DNA of 64,000 bases from Helicobacter pullorum NCTC 12824 (GTDB taxonomy: Bacteria > Campylobacterota > Campylobacteria > Campylobacterales > Helicobacteraceae). The notes below the pieces were generated by a model. The model had not been told where the DNA came from, ran no database searches, and was given only the letters and a program-made list of their open reading frames with translations. Below are positions 26,630 to 35,925 of this stretch, piece by piece. The position numbers and the translations under genes are program-made. Within the stretch, counting starts at the first letter, position 1; each line of letters opens with the position of its first letter. Where the stretch lies: contig NZ_JAERIT010000002.1 in the NCBI RefSeq assembly GCF_017979475.1, positions 186,001-250,000 of the forward strand. Reading direction: 5' to 3'.

Positions 26630-27982
26630 ATGCAAGACAAAAAAATAAGTCGTCGTGATTTGTTGAAAATAATGGGGGTAAGCGGAATAGCACTTGGAAC
26701 ATCAACTCTAATGCCAACAGCCGCTCAAGCTAAATCTACTTTAGCTCCAAATATTGCAATCATTGGTGCTGGGCTTGGAGGTATTTCACTTTCTGCAAAA
26801 CTCATCAAAGACTTACCTAATGCCAAAATTACAATCTTTGATGCAGACCCCATTTTATACTATCAGCCCGGTTTTACACTCATTGCAGGTGGAATATACA
26901 ATAAGCAAGATACTTTATACAAAAAAGAAGAATTGCTTGATAGCAAAGTAAAGTGGATTAAAGAAAACATTTCCCTTGTAAATCCCGATAACAAGACATT
27001 AACAACTACAAGCAATCAAATATACAACTATGATTATCTCATCATCGCCACTGGAACCACCTATGAATTTGAAAAAGTCAAAGGGCTTGATGAAAATATC
27101 ATTAATGATAAAAATACAAATATTACAACCATATACACTGCAGATGGCGCACTAAAAGCTCAAGAAATGTTTAATAAAATTGAAAAAAGTGGCGGTAAAG
27201 TCCTCTTTGCAGAACCAAATACCGCTATCAAATGTGGTGGCGCAAATAAAAAAATTTATTTTTTATTAGAAGATAGATTAACCAAACAAGGCTTGAGAGA
27301 TAAAGTTGAAATGCACCTTTATGCAGGTGGAAATTCTATGCTTTCTAGTCCTATACACGCAGCAATGATAGAGCAATTTTTTATAGGGCGAAATATGCCA
27401 TATTCCAAACAACATAATTTAGTAGAAATTGACACAAATAACAATATTGCCACTTTTGAAAAAATGATGCCTTACACTGAAAATGGAATCTCCAAAATAG
27501 CAAAAGAGAGAATCCAAAAGCCTTTTGATTATTTATTTATGATTCCAAGAATGACAACTTCAAGTTTTATAAGCGATTCTGGACTTGCTATTACAAAAGG
27601 GGATGTTGCTGGACACTGGGTTGATGTAGATCAATACACATTACAACACAAAAAATATCCGCATATATTTGCCATCGGCGATTGTGCAGGAATCCCAAAA
27701 GGAAAAACGGGTGCTAGTATCCGCAAACAATACCCTGTAATTGCAGAGAATCTCATTGCACATCTCAACGGAGAACCTCTAAAGGCAAAGTTTGATGGTT
27801 ACACCGCTTGCCCTTTATTAACAAGATATGGAAAAGCCGTTATGGTGGAGTTTGACTATAAAGGTGCAGCACCAAGCTTACCTTGCTTTGGAGCAACAAG
27901 AGAAAGTTGGTTAAATTGGTTTGTAAAAATTTATCTTATGAAACCAATGGTAATGAGTGGAATGATTCACGCAAGAGCTTAA
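26630..27982 (+). CDS. sqr: Tat-exported sulfide:quinone oxidoreductase / FccB-like flavoprotein
   Basis: A 450-residue FAD enzyme of the SQR/FCSD family, which oxidises sulfide and passes electrons to quinone or cytochrome c. A twin-arginine signal (ISRRDLLKIMG, then a hydrophobic stretch ending AQA) directs it to the periplasm folded. The FAD-binding motif is IIGAGLGGISLSA near residue 43. Cysteines suited to the redox centre occur in IKCGGANKK near 200, TACPLL near 400 and SLPCFG near 425; two such cysteines form the disulfide or trisulfide centre in relatives. Sequence alone does not separate SQR subtypes from FccB. The DUF2892 protein follows 12 bases later. Confidence 0.8.
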   Translation: MQDKKISRRDLLKIMGVSGIALGTSTLMPTAAQAKSTLAPNIAIIGAGLGGISLSAKLIKDLPNAKITIFDADPILYYQPGFTLIAGGIYNKQDTLYKKEELLDSKVKWIKENISLVNPDNKTLTTTSNQIYNYDYLIIATGTTYEFEKVKGLDENIINDKNTNITTIYTADGALKAQEMFNKIEKSGGKVLFAEPNTAIKCGGANKKIYFLLEDRLTKQGLRDKVEMHLYAGGNSMLSSPIHAAMIEQFFIGRNMPYSKQHNLVEIDTNNNIATFEKMMPYTENGISKIAKERIQKPFDYLFMIPRMTTSSFISDSGLAITKGDVAGHWVDVDQYTLQHKKYPHIFAIGDCAGIPKGKTGASIRKQYPVIAENLIAHLNGEPLKAKFDGYTACPLLTRYGKAVMVEFDYKGAAPSLPCFGATRESWLNWFVKIYLMKPMVMSGMIHARA

Positions 27983-27994
27983 AAAGGAGAAAAA

Positions 27995-28156
27995 ATGAGC
28001 AACTTAGATAAAACTATTCGATTAATCATAGCAATGATACTTTATTTCATCTTTGGCTTTGTATGCCAAAGCTGGTGGTGGCTTATCTCACTACTTCCAC
28101 TATTAAGTGCAGTCTATGGATATTGCCCACTTTATAAAATTTTCAAAAAAAGTTAA
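27995..28156 (+). CDS. DUF2892-type small membrane protein
   Basis: A 53-residue protein behind AAGGAG. It has two hydrophobic spans separated by a short turn and ends in YGYCPLYKIFKK, where the Cys-Pro pair is the hallmark of the DUF2892/YgaP-like membrane family. Family members often accompany rhodaneses or sulfide-handling enzymes, and here it follows the sulfide:quinone reductase, so a role in sulfur or persulfide handling at the membrane is reasonable inference. Its TAA stop overlaps the convergent stop of the U32 gene within TTAA. Confidence 0.78.
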   Translation: MSNLDKTIRLIIAMILYFIFGFVCQSWWWLISLLPLLSAVYGYCPLYKIFKKS

Positions 28157-29427
28157 ATTTTTTGACGCAGGAAGCTAAAAGGCGGGAGTGAGAGTGGAAG
28201 CACAATCCTATTTTCATTCCCGCTATGAATAGATTCTAATTCCTTGCCATTTTCAAGCAAAATTTTATCAAACCGCATAAACTTTTTATCTCCATTGGTA
28301 TAAATCTCACCCAATTCGTTTTTACCTTCATTGATTTCTTTGTTATGCGAACTTACAATTTCTTTGGATTCTCCCACTCTAATAGTATGCCGACAAAGTG
28401 CAAACTTCCCATCTTCACTTACTTCAGCATTGACTTGATAACTTCCCTCGCTAATAGCTGTAAAATGATTTTGTGTATTGTTTTTTTCATAGGGACGATG
28501 TATCAAATATCCATCACTAAAGCCTCTATTTTTTAGCGTTTCAAGCTCTTTTTCATACTCTTGCAATCTAAAATCTCCCTTAAAATACCCATCAATTGCC
28601 CCCCTATAAGCTAAGGCAGTAATTCCGGCATAATAACTAGATTTTGTCCTTCCTTCAATTTTCAAAGAATCAATCACCCCGCTTTCCAATATCATTGGAA
28701 GATGCTCTATGAGTTTTAGATCTTTGGAATTAAAAATATGCGTCCCTATGCCTTCTTCTTCTACAAGTCTCATCATTACGCCATTATCGGGATTACGCAC
28801 ATAATATTCATAATCAAATCGACAATCATTTGCACAACTGCCTCGATTTGGGACACGCCCACTTTGCAAAGCAGAAATCAAACAGCGTCCAGAAAACGCA
28901 AAACACATACTCCCATGCACAAAAATCTCTAACTCTAAATCTGGCAAAGCTTTTTTAATTTCAATAGCATCCCTCAAGCTTAATTCTCTTGCAGCAACTA
29001 TTCTTTTTACTCCCATTTCATAGAAAACTTTTGCATCTAATACATTCAAAACATTAGCTTGCGTGGATAAATGAATAGGAATTTGTGGAGCAATTTCTTG
29101 TGCCAGCTTCACAACCCCGGGTGCAGCGACAATAAACCCATCGGGATTTAATTCTGCCATTTTTTGAATATGCTTCTCTAAAAGCTTGATTTGCGAATTA
29201 AAAGGAAAACCATTGATGGTTACATAGATTTTCTTGCCTCTATTGTGTGTGTATTCTATCCCTTCTTTGAAACTCTCAAAATCAAACTCTTTACCAGAGC
29301 GATTCCGCAAGGAAAAATGGCTTACTCCACCATAAACTGCATCCGCCCCATATTCTAAAGCTATTTTTAATTTCCTAAGATTCCCTGCTGGTGAAAGAAG
29401 TTCTGGTTTCTTTAATTCCTTATTCAT
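28153..29427 (-). CDS. U32-family protein (TrhP/RlhA-like)
   Basis: A 424-residue member of the U32 family, once annotated as collagenase-like peptidases. E. coli relatives TrhP and RlhA hydroxylate tRNA or 23S rRNA using prephenate-linked chemistry. The family signature EIFVHGSMCFAFSGRCLIS is complete near residues 165-185, and SCANDCRFDYEY follows with further cysteines. The N-terminal ELLSPAGNLRKLKIALEYGADAVY is also typical. It lies beside cheZ as in H. pylori. RNA modification is more likely than proteolysis. Confidence 0.85.
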   Translation of the reverse strand: MNKELKKPELLSPAGNLRKLKIALEYGADAVYGGVSHFSLRNRSGKEFDFESFKEGIEYTHNRGKKIYVTINGFPFNSQIKLLEKHIQKMAELNPDGFIVAAPGVVKLAQEIAPQIPIHLSTQANVLNVLDAKVFYEMGVKRIVAARELSLRDAIEIKKALPDLELEIFVHGSMCFAFSGRCLISALQSGRVPNRGSCANDCRFDYEYYVRNPDNGVMMRLVEEEGIGTHIFNSKDLKLIEHLPMILESGVIDSLKIEGRTKSSYYAGITALAYRGAIDGYFKGDFRLQEYEKELETLKNRGFSDGYLIHRPYEKNNTQNHFTAISEGSYQVNAEVSEDGKFALCRHTIRVGESKEIVSSHNKEINEGKNELGEIYTNGDKKFMRFDKILLENGKELESIHSGNENRIVLPLSLPPFSFLRQKI

Positions 29428-29432
29428 TAAAA

Positions 29433-30149
29433 TTATTTTCCAAAACTTGCAATCAATGCTTCAATATCTTCTTCATTCACCACATTTTCTGTTTTATCCC
29501 CTTGGATATGCACCGCTGAGCTTACTCGCTTTGTATCATCAATTTTGCCCTCAAATAAAGAACTCATATATCTTGAAAGCGCACGCATTACATTGATAAC
29601 GCGTTCAATTTTTTGGCGATGAATGTCTTGGTATTGCATAATATCCATTGCCTCTAATGAAGCATTGCTCACATCCTGCACTGCATTAGTAATCTTACCT
29701 ACCACTCCTCTAACCTCTGCAATCTCTTCTAGTTTTTGCGAAAAGGTATGAAAATTAGGAAACTTTGAATGAAGTTTTTGCAACATATCTTCTTGCGAAT
29801 TAATAAAGTTTTCAATCTTTGCTAATCCTTCTTCTATATCCATTCCTGCATTGCTAATAAGTTCTAATTTGTCAAAAGTTTCTGTTGCTTTGACTTCCGA
29901 ATCTCTTGTAACATCATCTAATTGATGCACCACTTTATGTTCTACTGTTGGTGGTGGTGGTGGCCAACTCGCATCTGAATCGATTCGAAAATCTGCTGCC
30001 TTTACCCCTTTGCTTTCATCAATTTTCCCATGTTTATCCTCAAATTGTTCTTCTGGCACCTCTTCTTTGGCTTCTACTTTTGCTTCTTGTTCATCTGCCT
30101 CATCTAATATATTTTCATTTAATAATGCGTCTAATTCCTCTTGTGTCAT
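29433..30149 (-). CDS. cheZ: CheZ-like chemotaxis phosphatase
   Basis: Dephosphorylates CheY-P. This 238-residue protein resembles the divergent Campylobacterota CheZ. The core is a long coiled-coil with MDIMQYQDIHRQKIERVINVMRAL near residues 168-190, where QD and R match the CheZ active-site signature. The N terminus (MTQEELDALL) and C terminus (EEDIEALIASFGK) are short amphipathic ends; the latter resembles the CheY-binding tail. An acidic linker and a run of five prolines, encoded by a GGT-type triplet repeat on the plus strand near 29947-29961, separate the ends from the core. It ends 5 bases before the U32 gene. Confidence 0.8.
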   Translation of the reverse strand: MTQEELDALLNENILDEADEQEAKVEAKEEVPEEQFEDKHGKIDESKGVKAADFRIDSDASWPPPPPTVEHKVVHQLDDVTRDSEVKATETFDKLELISNAGMDIEEGLAKIENFINSQEDMLQKLHSKFPNFHTFSQKLEEIAEVRGVVGKITNAVQDVSNASLEAMDIMQYQDIHRQKIERVINVMRALSRYMSSLFEGKIDDTKRVSSAVHIQGDKTENVVNEEDIEALIASFGK

Positions 30150-30333
30150 TGATCAAACCTCAAAATGTTTATTTTTTGCAATTATACGATTAAAATTTTG
30201 TAACTTTTATTAAAGATGAAAAGTTTTATTTTTTATTGCCCAACACTTTTTGTTGCAAAACTTTAAAGTCAAATAGAATCTTTTCTGATAAAATTCGCAA
30301 TTTTATTTTCTAATCACTTTTGAAGGCGAAACA

Positions 30334-31500
30334 ATGAAAAACACTTCATTAAACACTTGGCTTGGCGTCATTGCAATTAGTCTTGGTGCTTTTATCCTTA
30401 ATACTTCAGAATTTGTTCCCATCGGGCTTTTGAGCCTAATTGCACAAGATTTTCAAATGAGTGAAGCAAAAGTTGGCTTCCTTATTTCAATGTATGCTTG
30501 GGTTGTTGCTCTAGCCTCTCTTCCTTTAATGCTTACTTTTTCAAAAGTAGAATTAAAAAGATTGCTTCTTTGTGTGATGGCTTTATTTGTCATTAGCCAT
30601 ATTCTATCTGGTATGGCAAATAGCTATACAATGCTTATTATTTCAAGGATTGGAGTAGCCTTTTCTCATGCGCTTTTTTGGTCTATTGCTACTCCTATGG
30701 CTGTGCGTGCTGCACCAGAAGGCAAACAATCCTTAGCATTGAGCTTTGTTGTTACAGGAACTGCCATTGCATTTATTGCAGGATTGCCCTTAGGACGAGT
30801 TATAGGATTGTATTTGGGTTGGAGAACAACTTTTTTGGTAATTGGAGCAATTGCCTTTCTTGTTATGCTTGTAATTTGGAGAGTTTTCCCTACAATGCCA
30901 AGCACAGGTGCTATCTCTATCCGCTCTTTGCCACAGATTCTAAAAACTCCTCATCTTTTAGGGATTTATCTCCTTACAATCCTCCTAACTACCGCACATT
31001 TCACAGGATATAGCTATATTGAGCCTTTCTTAGCTAAAAGTGCAAATTTTGACAAAACAGATATCACTCTTATTTTGGTAGCATTTGGTGCAGTAGGCTT
31101 TTTGGGTAGCTTCTTATTTACAAAATACCACGATAATCATACTTTAGGATTCACATACTTTGCAATTTTTGGTATTACTTTTAGCTTATTTATCCTACGT
31201 CTTGCTTCTTATAATCCGTTTTTAATGATTGTTGCTTGTATTTTTTGGGGATTGTGTATTACAATTTTCAATCTCACTTTTCAATCCAAAATCATTCATC
31301 TAGTTCCAAAAGCTACTTCTATTGCCATGTCTATGTTTTCTGGAATTTATAACATCGGAATAGGTAGTGGAGCGTTTATTGGCGGGATTGTAGTGGATAA
31401 GCTTAATGTCAGTTTCATTGGGTATATAGGGGGTCTTATAGCATTTTTGGGTTGCATTTATTACATTACAGCCAAAAAACCTCCAAAGGCTATCAAGTAA
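30334..31500 (+). CDS. MFS transporter, DHA1/sugar-efflux type
   Basis: A 388-residue protein with about 12 hydrophobic spans. The N-terminal segment (NTSEFVPIGLLSLIAQDFQMSE) and the motif LGRVIGLYLGWRTTFLVIGAI near residue 155 are characteristic of the drug:H+ antiporter-1 class, closest by eye to SotB/YdeA-type exporters of sugars or arabinose. The substrate is unknown. GAAGG precedes the ATG. It appears monocistronic. Confidence 0.82.
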   Translation: MKNTSLNTWLGVIAISLGAFILNTSEFVPIGLLSLIAQDFQMSEAKVGFLISMYAWVVALASLPLMLTFSKVELKRLLLCVMALFVISHILSGMANSYTMLIISRIGVAFSHALFWSIATPMAVRAAPEGKQSLALSFVVTGTAIAFIAGLPLGRVIGLYLGWRTTFLVIGAIAFLVMLVIWRVFPTMPSTGAISIRSLPQILKTPHLLGIYLLTILLTTAHFTGYSYIEPFLAKSANFDKTDITLILVAFGAVGFLGSFLFTKYHDNHTLGFTYFAIFGITFSLFILRLASYNPFLMIVACIFWGLCITIFNLTFQSKIIHLVPKATSIAMSMFSGIYNIGIGSGAFIGGIVVDKLNVSFIGYIGGLIAFLGCIYYITAKKPPKAIK

Positions 31501-31609
31501 TGATAAGCCTTCTTATAGATGATAGATTATTTTAAGATAACTATAAAATAATAATTTTTTAGATAAAATCTTAACTTCAATTTTAGATTCTAAGAATAGA
31601 TGGAGATTT

Positions 31610-32377
31610 ATGCGTAATTACCAAAAAATCATTGAAACTCTAGTAGATTTCCTCCAAAAAAAAGTCAAAGAAAAAGGCTTCAAATCAGTTGTATTTGGAT
31701 TGAGTGGCGGAATAGATTCTGCGGTTGTTGCGGTTTTATGCAAACAAGCATTTGGTGATAATATTCATGGAATCTTAATGCCTTCCTTGCAATCTTCAAC
31801 TAATAGCATTCAAGATGCTCTTGAATTATGCGAATCTTTTAAGATCCCCTATTCCATTTGCCCCCTAGAAAAACCACAAAAAGCCTTTTTGCAAACCTTA
31901 GAAGGCTTACAAGATAATCCATCAAGAATTGGGAATTTATGTGCAAGAATCCGTATGATTTATCTCTATGATTATGCTTTTGCTAATCAGTCTTTAGTCA
32001 TTGGCACAAGCAATAAAAGCGAGATTCTTCTAGGATATGGAACAATTTTTGGTGATTTAGCCTGCGCAATTAATCCTATTGGGAATCTTTATAAAACAGA
32101 AATTTTCAAAATCGCTAAGATTCTTCAAATCCCACAAAGTATCCAAAATAAAGCTCCGAGTGCCGATTTATATGAAGGGCAAAGCGATGAAAAAGAACTT
32201 GGCTTTTCTTATGCCATTCTTGATGAAATTATGTTATCATTAGAAAAAGGGCTTTCTAAAAAAGAAATGTTAGAAAAAAATTTATCTAAAACTGCTATAG
32301 AATTTGTTTTGCAAAGAATGCAATTAATGGAATTCAAGAGAAAAATGCCCGAAATTGCTTCTTTGGAAGGATTATAA
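31610..32377 (+). CDS. nadE: NH3-dependent NAD+ synthetase
   Basis: Amidates nicotinic acid adenine dinucleotide to NAD+. The 255-residue protein has the ATP pyrophosphatase loop GLSGGIDSAVVA near residue 32, RIRMIYLYDYA near 109, GTSNKSEILLGYGTIFGD near 128 and KAPSADLYEGQSDE near 180. No glutaminase domain is present, so ammonia is the nitrogen donor. The next gene starts at the following base. Confidence 0.96.
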   Translation: MRNYQKIIETLVDFLQKKVKEKGFKSVVFGLSGGIDSAVVAVLCKQAFGDNIHGILMPSLQSSTNSIQDALELCESFKIPYSICPLEKPQKAFLQTLEGLQDNPSRIGNLCARIRMIYLYDYAFANQSLVIGTSNKSEILLGYGTIFGDLACAINPIGNLYKTEIFKIAKILQIPQSIQNKAPSADLYEGQSDEKELGFSYAILDEIMLSLEKGLSKKEMLEKNLSKTAIEFVLQRMQLMEFKRKMPEIASLEGL

Positions 32378-33508
32378 ATGCTAAAAATTCCCTATTTTAT
32401 CCCCGATATTACAGAAAGCGAAAAAAATATTATTGCTAATGTATTAGAATACCCAAGCCACAATATCATTTCTGAGTTAGAAGAAGAGTTTAAAAAATAC
32501 ATTGGCACAAAATACGCTGTTTCTGCTATTAGCGGCACTGCTGCTTTCCATCTTTGTCTCTTTGCAATGGATATTAAACGCGGTGATAAAATACTTTGCT
32601 CCATCAATTGTCACCCAAGTTTTCCAGAAATGATACGACATTTTGATGCAGAGCCTATTTTTGTGGATATTCAAGAAGATACTTTTGAAATTTCTTATGA
32701 AAGATGCAAAGAAGCCTTAGAAAAAAACAATACCAAAAAATTGCGTGCAATTATTGTTGGCCATATTGCAGGACAAGTTTGTGAAATGGAGCCATTTTAT
32801 CAACTAGCTGATAAATACAATATCAAAGTCATTGAAGATGCCACAATGGCTCTTGGACTAACACACAATGGCGTCAAAATCGGTAATCAAAAAAGCTTTG
32901 CAACAATTTTTAGTATTGTTCTTGATTCTCATAATCCAGTCGCACAAGCAGGATTCCTTACCACTCAAGATGAAGAAATAGCTTCAAAAGCAGCCCTATT
33001 AAGATACCATGGAATCGTTAGTGAAAAGGTTACAAGCATCCGCCCACAATATCTTTATGATGTCATAGGCATTGGCAATAAATATAATCTTAGTTTTTTA
33101 GATGCCGCACTCTGCCTTAGCCAGCTAAGACGCATTGAACATATTATCCAAAAACGCAAAGAAATTGCGGATTATTATATGCAAAGTTTAAAAAATGCTC
33201 CACATATTTCTATGCCGATTATCAAAAACGAACACATTTTTTTTCATTTTATTATCAAAATCGATAAAAATCGCGATCACTTTGCCAAAGAACTCAAAGA
33301 AAGCGGTATTGAAACCGCCTTACATTTTGTCCCTCTTCACCTTTTGACCTACTACAAAACCAAATACAAGCTCAAAATAAGTGATTTTCCAATTGCACTT
33401 AAAAACTATCAACAAATATTAAGCTTACCGATTTATAGTGCAATGAAAAAAGAAGATATTGATTATGTTTGCAAAGAAGTTTTAAGACTTGCAAACCAAA
33501 GGGTATAG
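32378..33508 (+). CDS. DegT/DnrJ/EryC1-fold protein lacking the PLP lysine
   Basis: A 376-residue member of the sugar aminotransferase superfamily by overall pattern: SGTAAFHLCLFAM near residue 55, the Asp of VIEDATMALG near 158 that normally holds the PLP pyridine nitrogen, and a C-terminal HFVPLHL region. The segment that normally reads FSFHxxKxxxxGEGG is FSIVLDSHNPVAQAG near residue 180, so the Schiff-base lysine is missing. In ColD-type dehydratases a His replaces that lysine; here Ser, His or Asn occupies the place depending on alignment. It may be a dehydratase, a binding protein or an unusual transaminase. It sits between nadE and lpxK, which are adjacent in H. pylori. Confidence 0.75.
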   Translation: MLKIPYFIPDITESEKNIIANVLEYPSHNIISELEEEFKKYIGTKYAVSAISGTAAFHLCLFAMDIKRGDKILCSINCHPSFPEMIRHFDAEPIFVDIQEDTFEISYERCKEALEKNNTKKLRAIIVGHIAGQVCEMEPFYQLADKYNIKVIEDATMALGLTHNGVKIGNQKSFATIFSIVLDSHNPVAQAGFLTTQDEEIASKAALLRYHGIVSEKVTSIRPQYLYDVIGIGNKYNLSFLDAALCLSQLRRIEHIIQKRKEIADYYMQSLKNAPHISMPIIKNEHIFFHFIIKIDKNRDHFAKELKESGIETALHFVPLHLLTYYKTKYKLKISDFPIALKNYQQILSLPIYSAMKKEDIDYVCKEVLRLANQRV

Positions 33509-33510
33509 TT

Positions 33511-34410
33511 ATGAAAACATTAGAGCGTTATTTTCTTGCACCTAGCCCTTTACAAAAAATGCTTTCTTTTTGTTTATTGCCCTTTAGTATAATTTATTGC
33601 ATTATAGCTACCACAAAACGCAAAATAGCACATTTTGAAGATTTTAATATTCCTATTATTAGCGTTGGAAACCTTGTCTTAGGGGGAAGTGGAAAAAGTC
33701 CTTTTATCATAGAAATCGCAAAAGATTATGAAGATTGCTTTGTGATACTAAGAGGATATGGCAGAAAAAGCAAAGGGCTAAAAATAGTTAGCCAAAAGGG
33801 CGAAATCCTAGAAACTCCAAAAACAGCAGGTGATGAAGCAATTATGCTTGCAAAAATACTAAAAAATGCCTCTGTTATTGTTAGTGAAAATCGCAAAAAA
33901 GCTATCTTAGAGGCAAAAAAAATGGGTGCGAAAGTCATTTTCTTAGACGATGGATTCCGCTTTAATTTCAAAAAACTCAATATCTTATTAAAACCAAAAT
34001 TAGAACCCTATTTTGATTTTTGTATCCCAAGTGGCGGTTATAGAGAATCCAAAAAAGCCTACAAAGAAGCGGACATAATAGCACAAGAAGGAATTGATTA
34101 TAATAGAAAAGTAGAACTCCTTTATCCCACAGAGAGAATGTTGCTTCTAACTGCGATTGCAAATCCTTCAAGATTAGATTCTTACCTTCCTAATGTGGTT
34201 GGAAAAATTATCTTAAAAGATCATTCCTATTTTGATAAAACAAAAATTTTAGAATCTTATGCCACGCTCAATGCAACTTCACTTTTGGTAACTCAAAAAG
34301 ATGCGGTAAAATTAGAAGAGTTTGGTTTGCCCCTTTCTATTTTGCAGCTTGAATTATCCATTGCACCAAATATCAAAGAGCAAATCAAAAATTATATTGC
34401 AGCTAATTAA
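33511..34410 (+). CDS. lpxK: Tetraacyldisaccharide 4'-kinase
   Basis: Phosphorylates the lipid A disaccharide at the 4' position on the inner membrane. The protein has an N-terminal membrane segment (LSFCLLPFSIIYCIIA) and the P-loop GNLVLGGSGKSPF, which is the LpxK variant, then DDGFRF near residue 148. The start at ATG 33511 (299 residues) follows the DegT-fold stop by 2 bases. The longer upstream frame overlaps that gene and lacks family sequence. Confidence 0.92.
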   Translation: MKTLERYFLAPSPLQKMLSFCLLPFSIIYCIIATTKRKIAHFEDFNIPIISVGNLVLGGSGKSPFIIEIAKDYEDCFVILRGYGRKSKGLKIVSQKGEILETPKTAGDEAIMLAKILKNASVIVSENRKKAILEAKKMGAKVIFLDDGFRFNFKKLNILLKPKLEPYFDFCIPSGGYRESKKAYKEADIIAQEGIDYNRKVELLYPTERMLLLTAIANPSRLDSYLPNVVGKIILKDHSYFDKTKILESYATLNATSLLVTQKDAVKLEEFGLPLSILQLELSIAPNIKEQIKNYIAAN

Positions 34411-34417
34411 TTTATCC

Positions 34418-35137
34418 TTAGGTAAGAAGATACTGAATAGGTATTTGAATGATTACATTATTTTTTGGGATTGGAAAGTCATTAGTAGCTCTCATGATAG
34501 TTTTAATAGCGGATTTATCCAGCAATTGATGCTGAGAAGATTCAATAATCCTAACATTTTCTAGCCCACCTTCTTTTAATAAAGTAAATTCCACCATTAC
34601 AATACCCGTCATTCTTAACATTCTAGCTTTTCTTGGATATTCCAAATTCTTATCAATTGCCTGCTTTACTGAAATCAAAAAAGGATCATTCACTTTCCCA
34701 AAAGTCAATGTTTCTGGAACATTCCCCATTTGCTTTGGAGTTGCTAAGGCATTTTTAGCTTCAGTTGCCATTTCTTTTGTATTTTCTACATTTTCTGTTG
34801 GTTTAATAGGTGTAGGTTGCACAGATTCTACTTGCTTAATAGGCTTAGCAATAGGCTTTGATTTGGGCAATGGTTTTTGGATAGGTTTTGGCTTTTCTAT
34901 TGGAGTTGGCTTAGGGGTTACCTCTTCTTTTGGTGTTGGGAGAGGCTCTTTTGTGGAGGGAGAAAAATGAGAAAGGGAAATCGCAATAGCCCGAGTCTGC
35001 AATCCCACATCTTTAGGAAGAAAGTTTTTAGTAGAATAAAAAATTCCAAAAAATAATATCGCATAAATTCCACTTGCAATCAAAAAAGAATGCAATGTAG
35101 AATTATTGTTGTTGTGTTGCAATACTGAAGTTTTCAT
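34418..35137 (-). CDS. tonB: TonB energy transducer
   Basis: Carries proton-motive energy from ExbBD to outer-membrane receptors. The 239-residue protein has one N-terminal membrane anchor (FLIASGIYAILFFGIF), a Pro/Lys/Glu-rich periplasm-spanning region (KPTPIEKPKPIQKPLPKSK) and a C-terminal TonB fold with EYPRKARMLRMTGIVMVEFTL near residue 165. Its start lies inside the exbD 3' end, overlapping by 35 bases, so translation is coupled. The operon exbB-exbD-tonB is complete. Confidence 0.95.
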   Translation of the reverse strand: MKTSVLQHNNNNSTLHSFLIASGIYAILFFGIFYSTKNFLPKDVGLQTRAIAISLSHFSPSTKEPLPTPKEEVTPKPTPIEKPKPIQKPLPKSKPIAKPIKQVESVQPTPIKPTENVENTKEMATEAKNALATPKQMGNVPETLTFGKVNDPFLISVKQAIDKNLEYPRKARMLRMTGIVMVEFTLLKEGGLENVRIIESSQHQLLDKSAIKTIMRATNDFPIPKNNVIIQIPIQYLLT

Positions 35138-35486
35138 GCCCTTTTCCTTTTAAAATATCAACAATTTGGATAAAAGTCTCAAATTTTGCATCTTTATCGC
35201 TATGTAATTCCACCATAGTTTTAGCCTCCAAACTCTCTAGCTTCACTTTCAATTCTTCTAAGCCAACCAAACTATCATCCAAATAAATTTGATTCTCTTT
35301 ATTGATGAGAACTTTTACCTTTTTTTCATCTTTTTGTTGCTCTTGATTTGCACTTTGTGGCAACTCTATTTGAATCTTGCCCTGTGCGATGAATGTCGAA
35401 ACACTCAATACAATCGCCAAAAGCACAAGCATAATATCAATAAAAGGAACAATATTTAAAGATTCATTTTTAGGAATCTTAATCAT
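35103..35486 (-). CDS. exbD: ExbD/TolR-family proton-channel subunit
   Basis: A 127-residue membrane protein with a short cytoplasmic N terminus, one membrane span containing the proton-conducting Asp ([17 protein letters not shown]) and a periplasmic domain. The start was set at ATG 35486 with AAGG 7 bases before it; the longer upstream reading lies within exbB. It overlaps exbB by 8 bases and tonB by 35, so the three are coupled. Confidence 0.94.
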   Translation of the reverse strand: MIKIPKNESLNIVPFIDIMLVLLAIVLSVSTFIAQGKIQIELPQSANQEQQKDEKKVKVLINKENQIYLDDSLVGLEELKVKLESLEAKTMVELHSDKDAKFETFIQIVDILKGKGHENFSIATQQQ

Positions 35487-35907
35487 TGTTTTGCCTTGTT
35501 TTATAAAGATTGCTAAGAAGAGTAATCTTCCTATAAAGTGCGTTATAAGCAATCAAAGTAGGAATCGCCACTGCAAGCCCCAAAGCCGTTGCCTTTAGTG
35601 CAAGAGATAAACCAGTCATAATCTCTTTTGTATCAATATTTCCGCTCAACCCCATATCATAAAAAGTAATCATAATCCCAATCACAGTCCCCAAAAGCCC
35701 GACATAAGGTGCATTAGAATAAATAATATAAAGGGTAGTAAGATTTTTTGTAATTGAATCATCAAAAGATTCTTGAGTGGGATAATCACTCAACTTAACT
35801 TTAGAAAAAAATATAACCCGCTCGATTGTCAGCCACAACGCAATAAATCCCATAATTCCTAAAATACCAAAAATCGCATAATCAATAGTTTCTTTAAGAA
35901 TTTCCAT
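35479..35907 (-). CDS. exbB: ExbB/TolQ-family proton-channel subunit
   Basis: A 142-residue protein with three membrane spans and the conserved MotA/TolQ/ExbB segment [21 protein letters not shown] near residue 63, followed by [23 protein letters not shown]. This short form is usual in Helicobacter. It is the first gene of the operon and lies 18 bases downstream of a palindromic Fur-box-like sequence. Confidence 0.94.
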   Translation of the reverse strand: MEILKETIDYAIFGILGIMGFIALWLTIERVIFFSKVKLSDYPTQESFDDSITKNLTTLYIIYSNAPYVGLLGTVIGIMITFYDMGLSGNIDTKEIMTGLSLALKATALGLAVAIPTLIAYNALYRKITLLSNLYKTRQNND

Positions 35908-35925
35908 TTCTAACCTTTAATATTG

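Noticed and set aside
29947-29961. GGT triplet repeat
   Set aside because: It is an in-frame proline run inside cheZ. Changes in copy number would keep the frame, so it is not an on-off switch.
30666-30905. Long open frames on the opposite strand of the MFS gene and similar ones inside maeB, clpX, ilvD and hydB
   Set aside because: They lie wholly inside well-supported genes, have no ribosome site and read as basic or low-complexity shadows.
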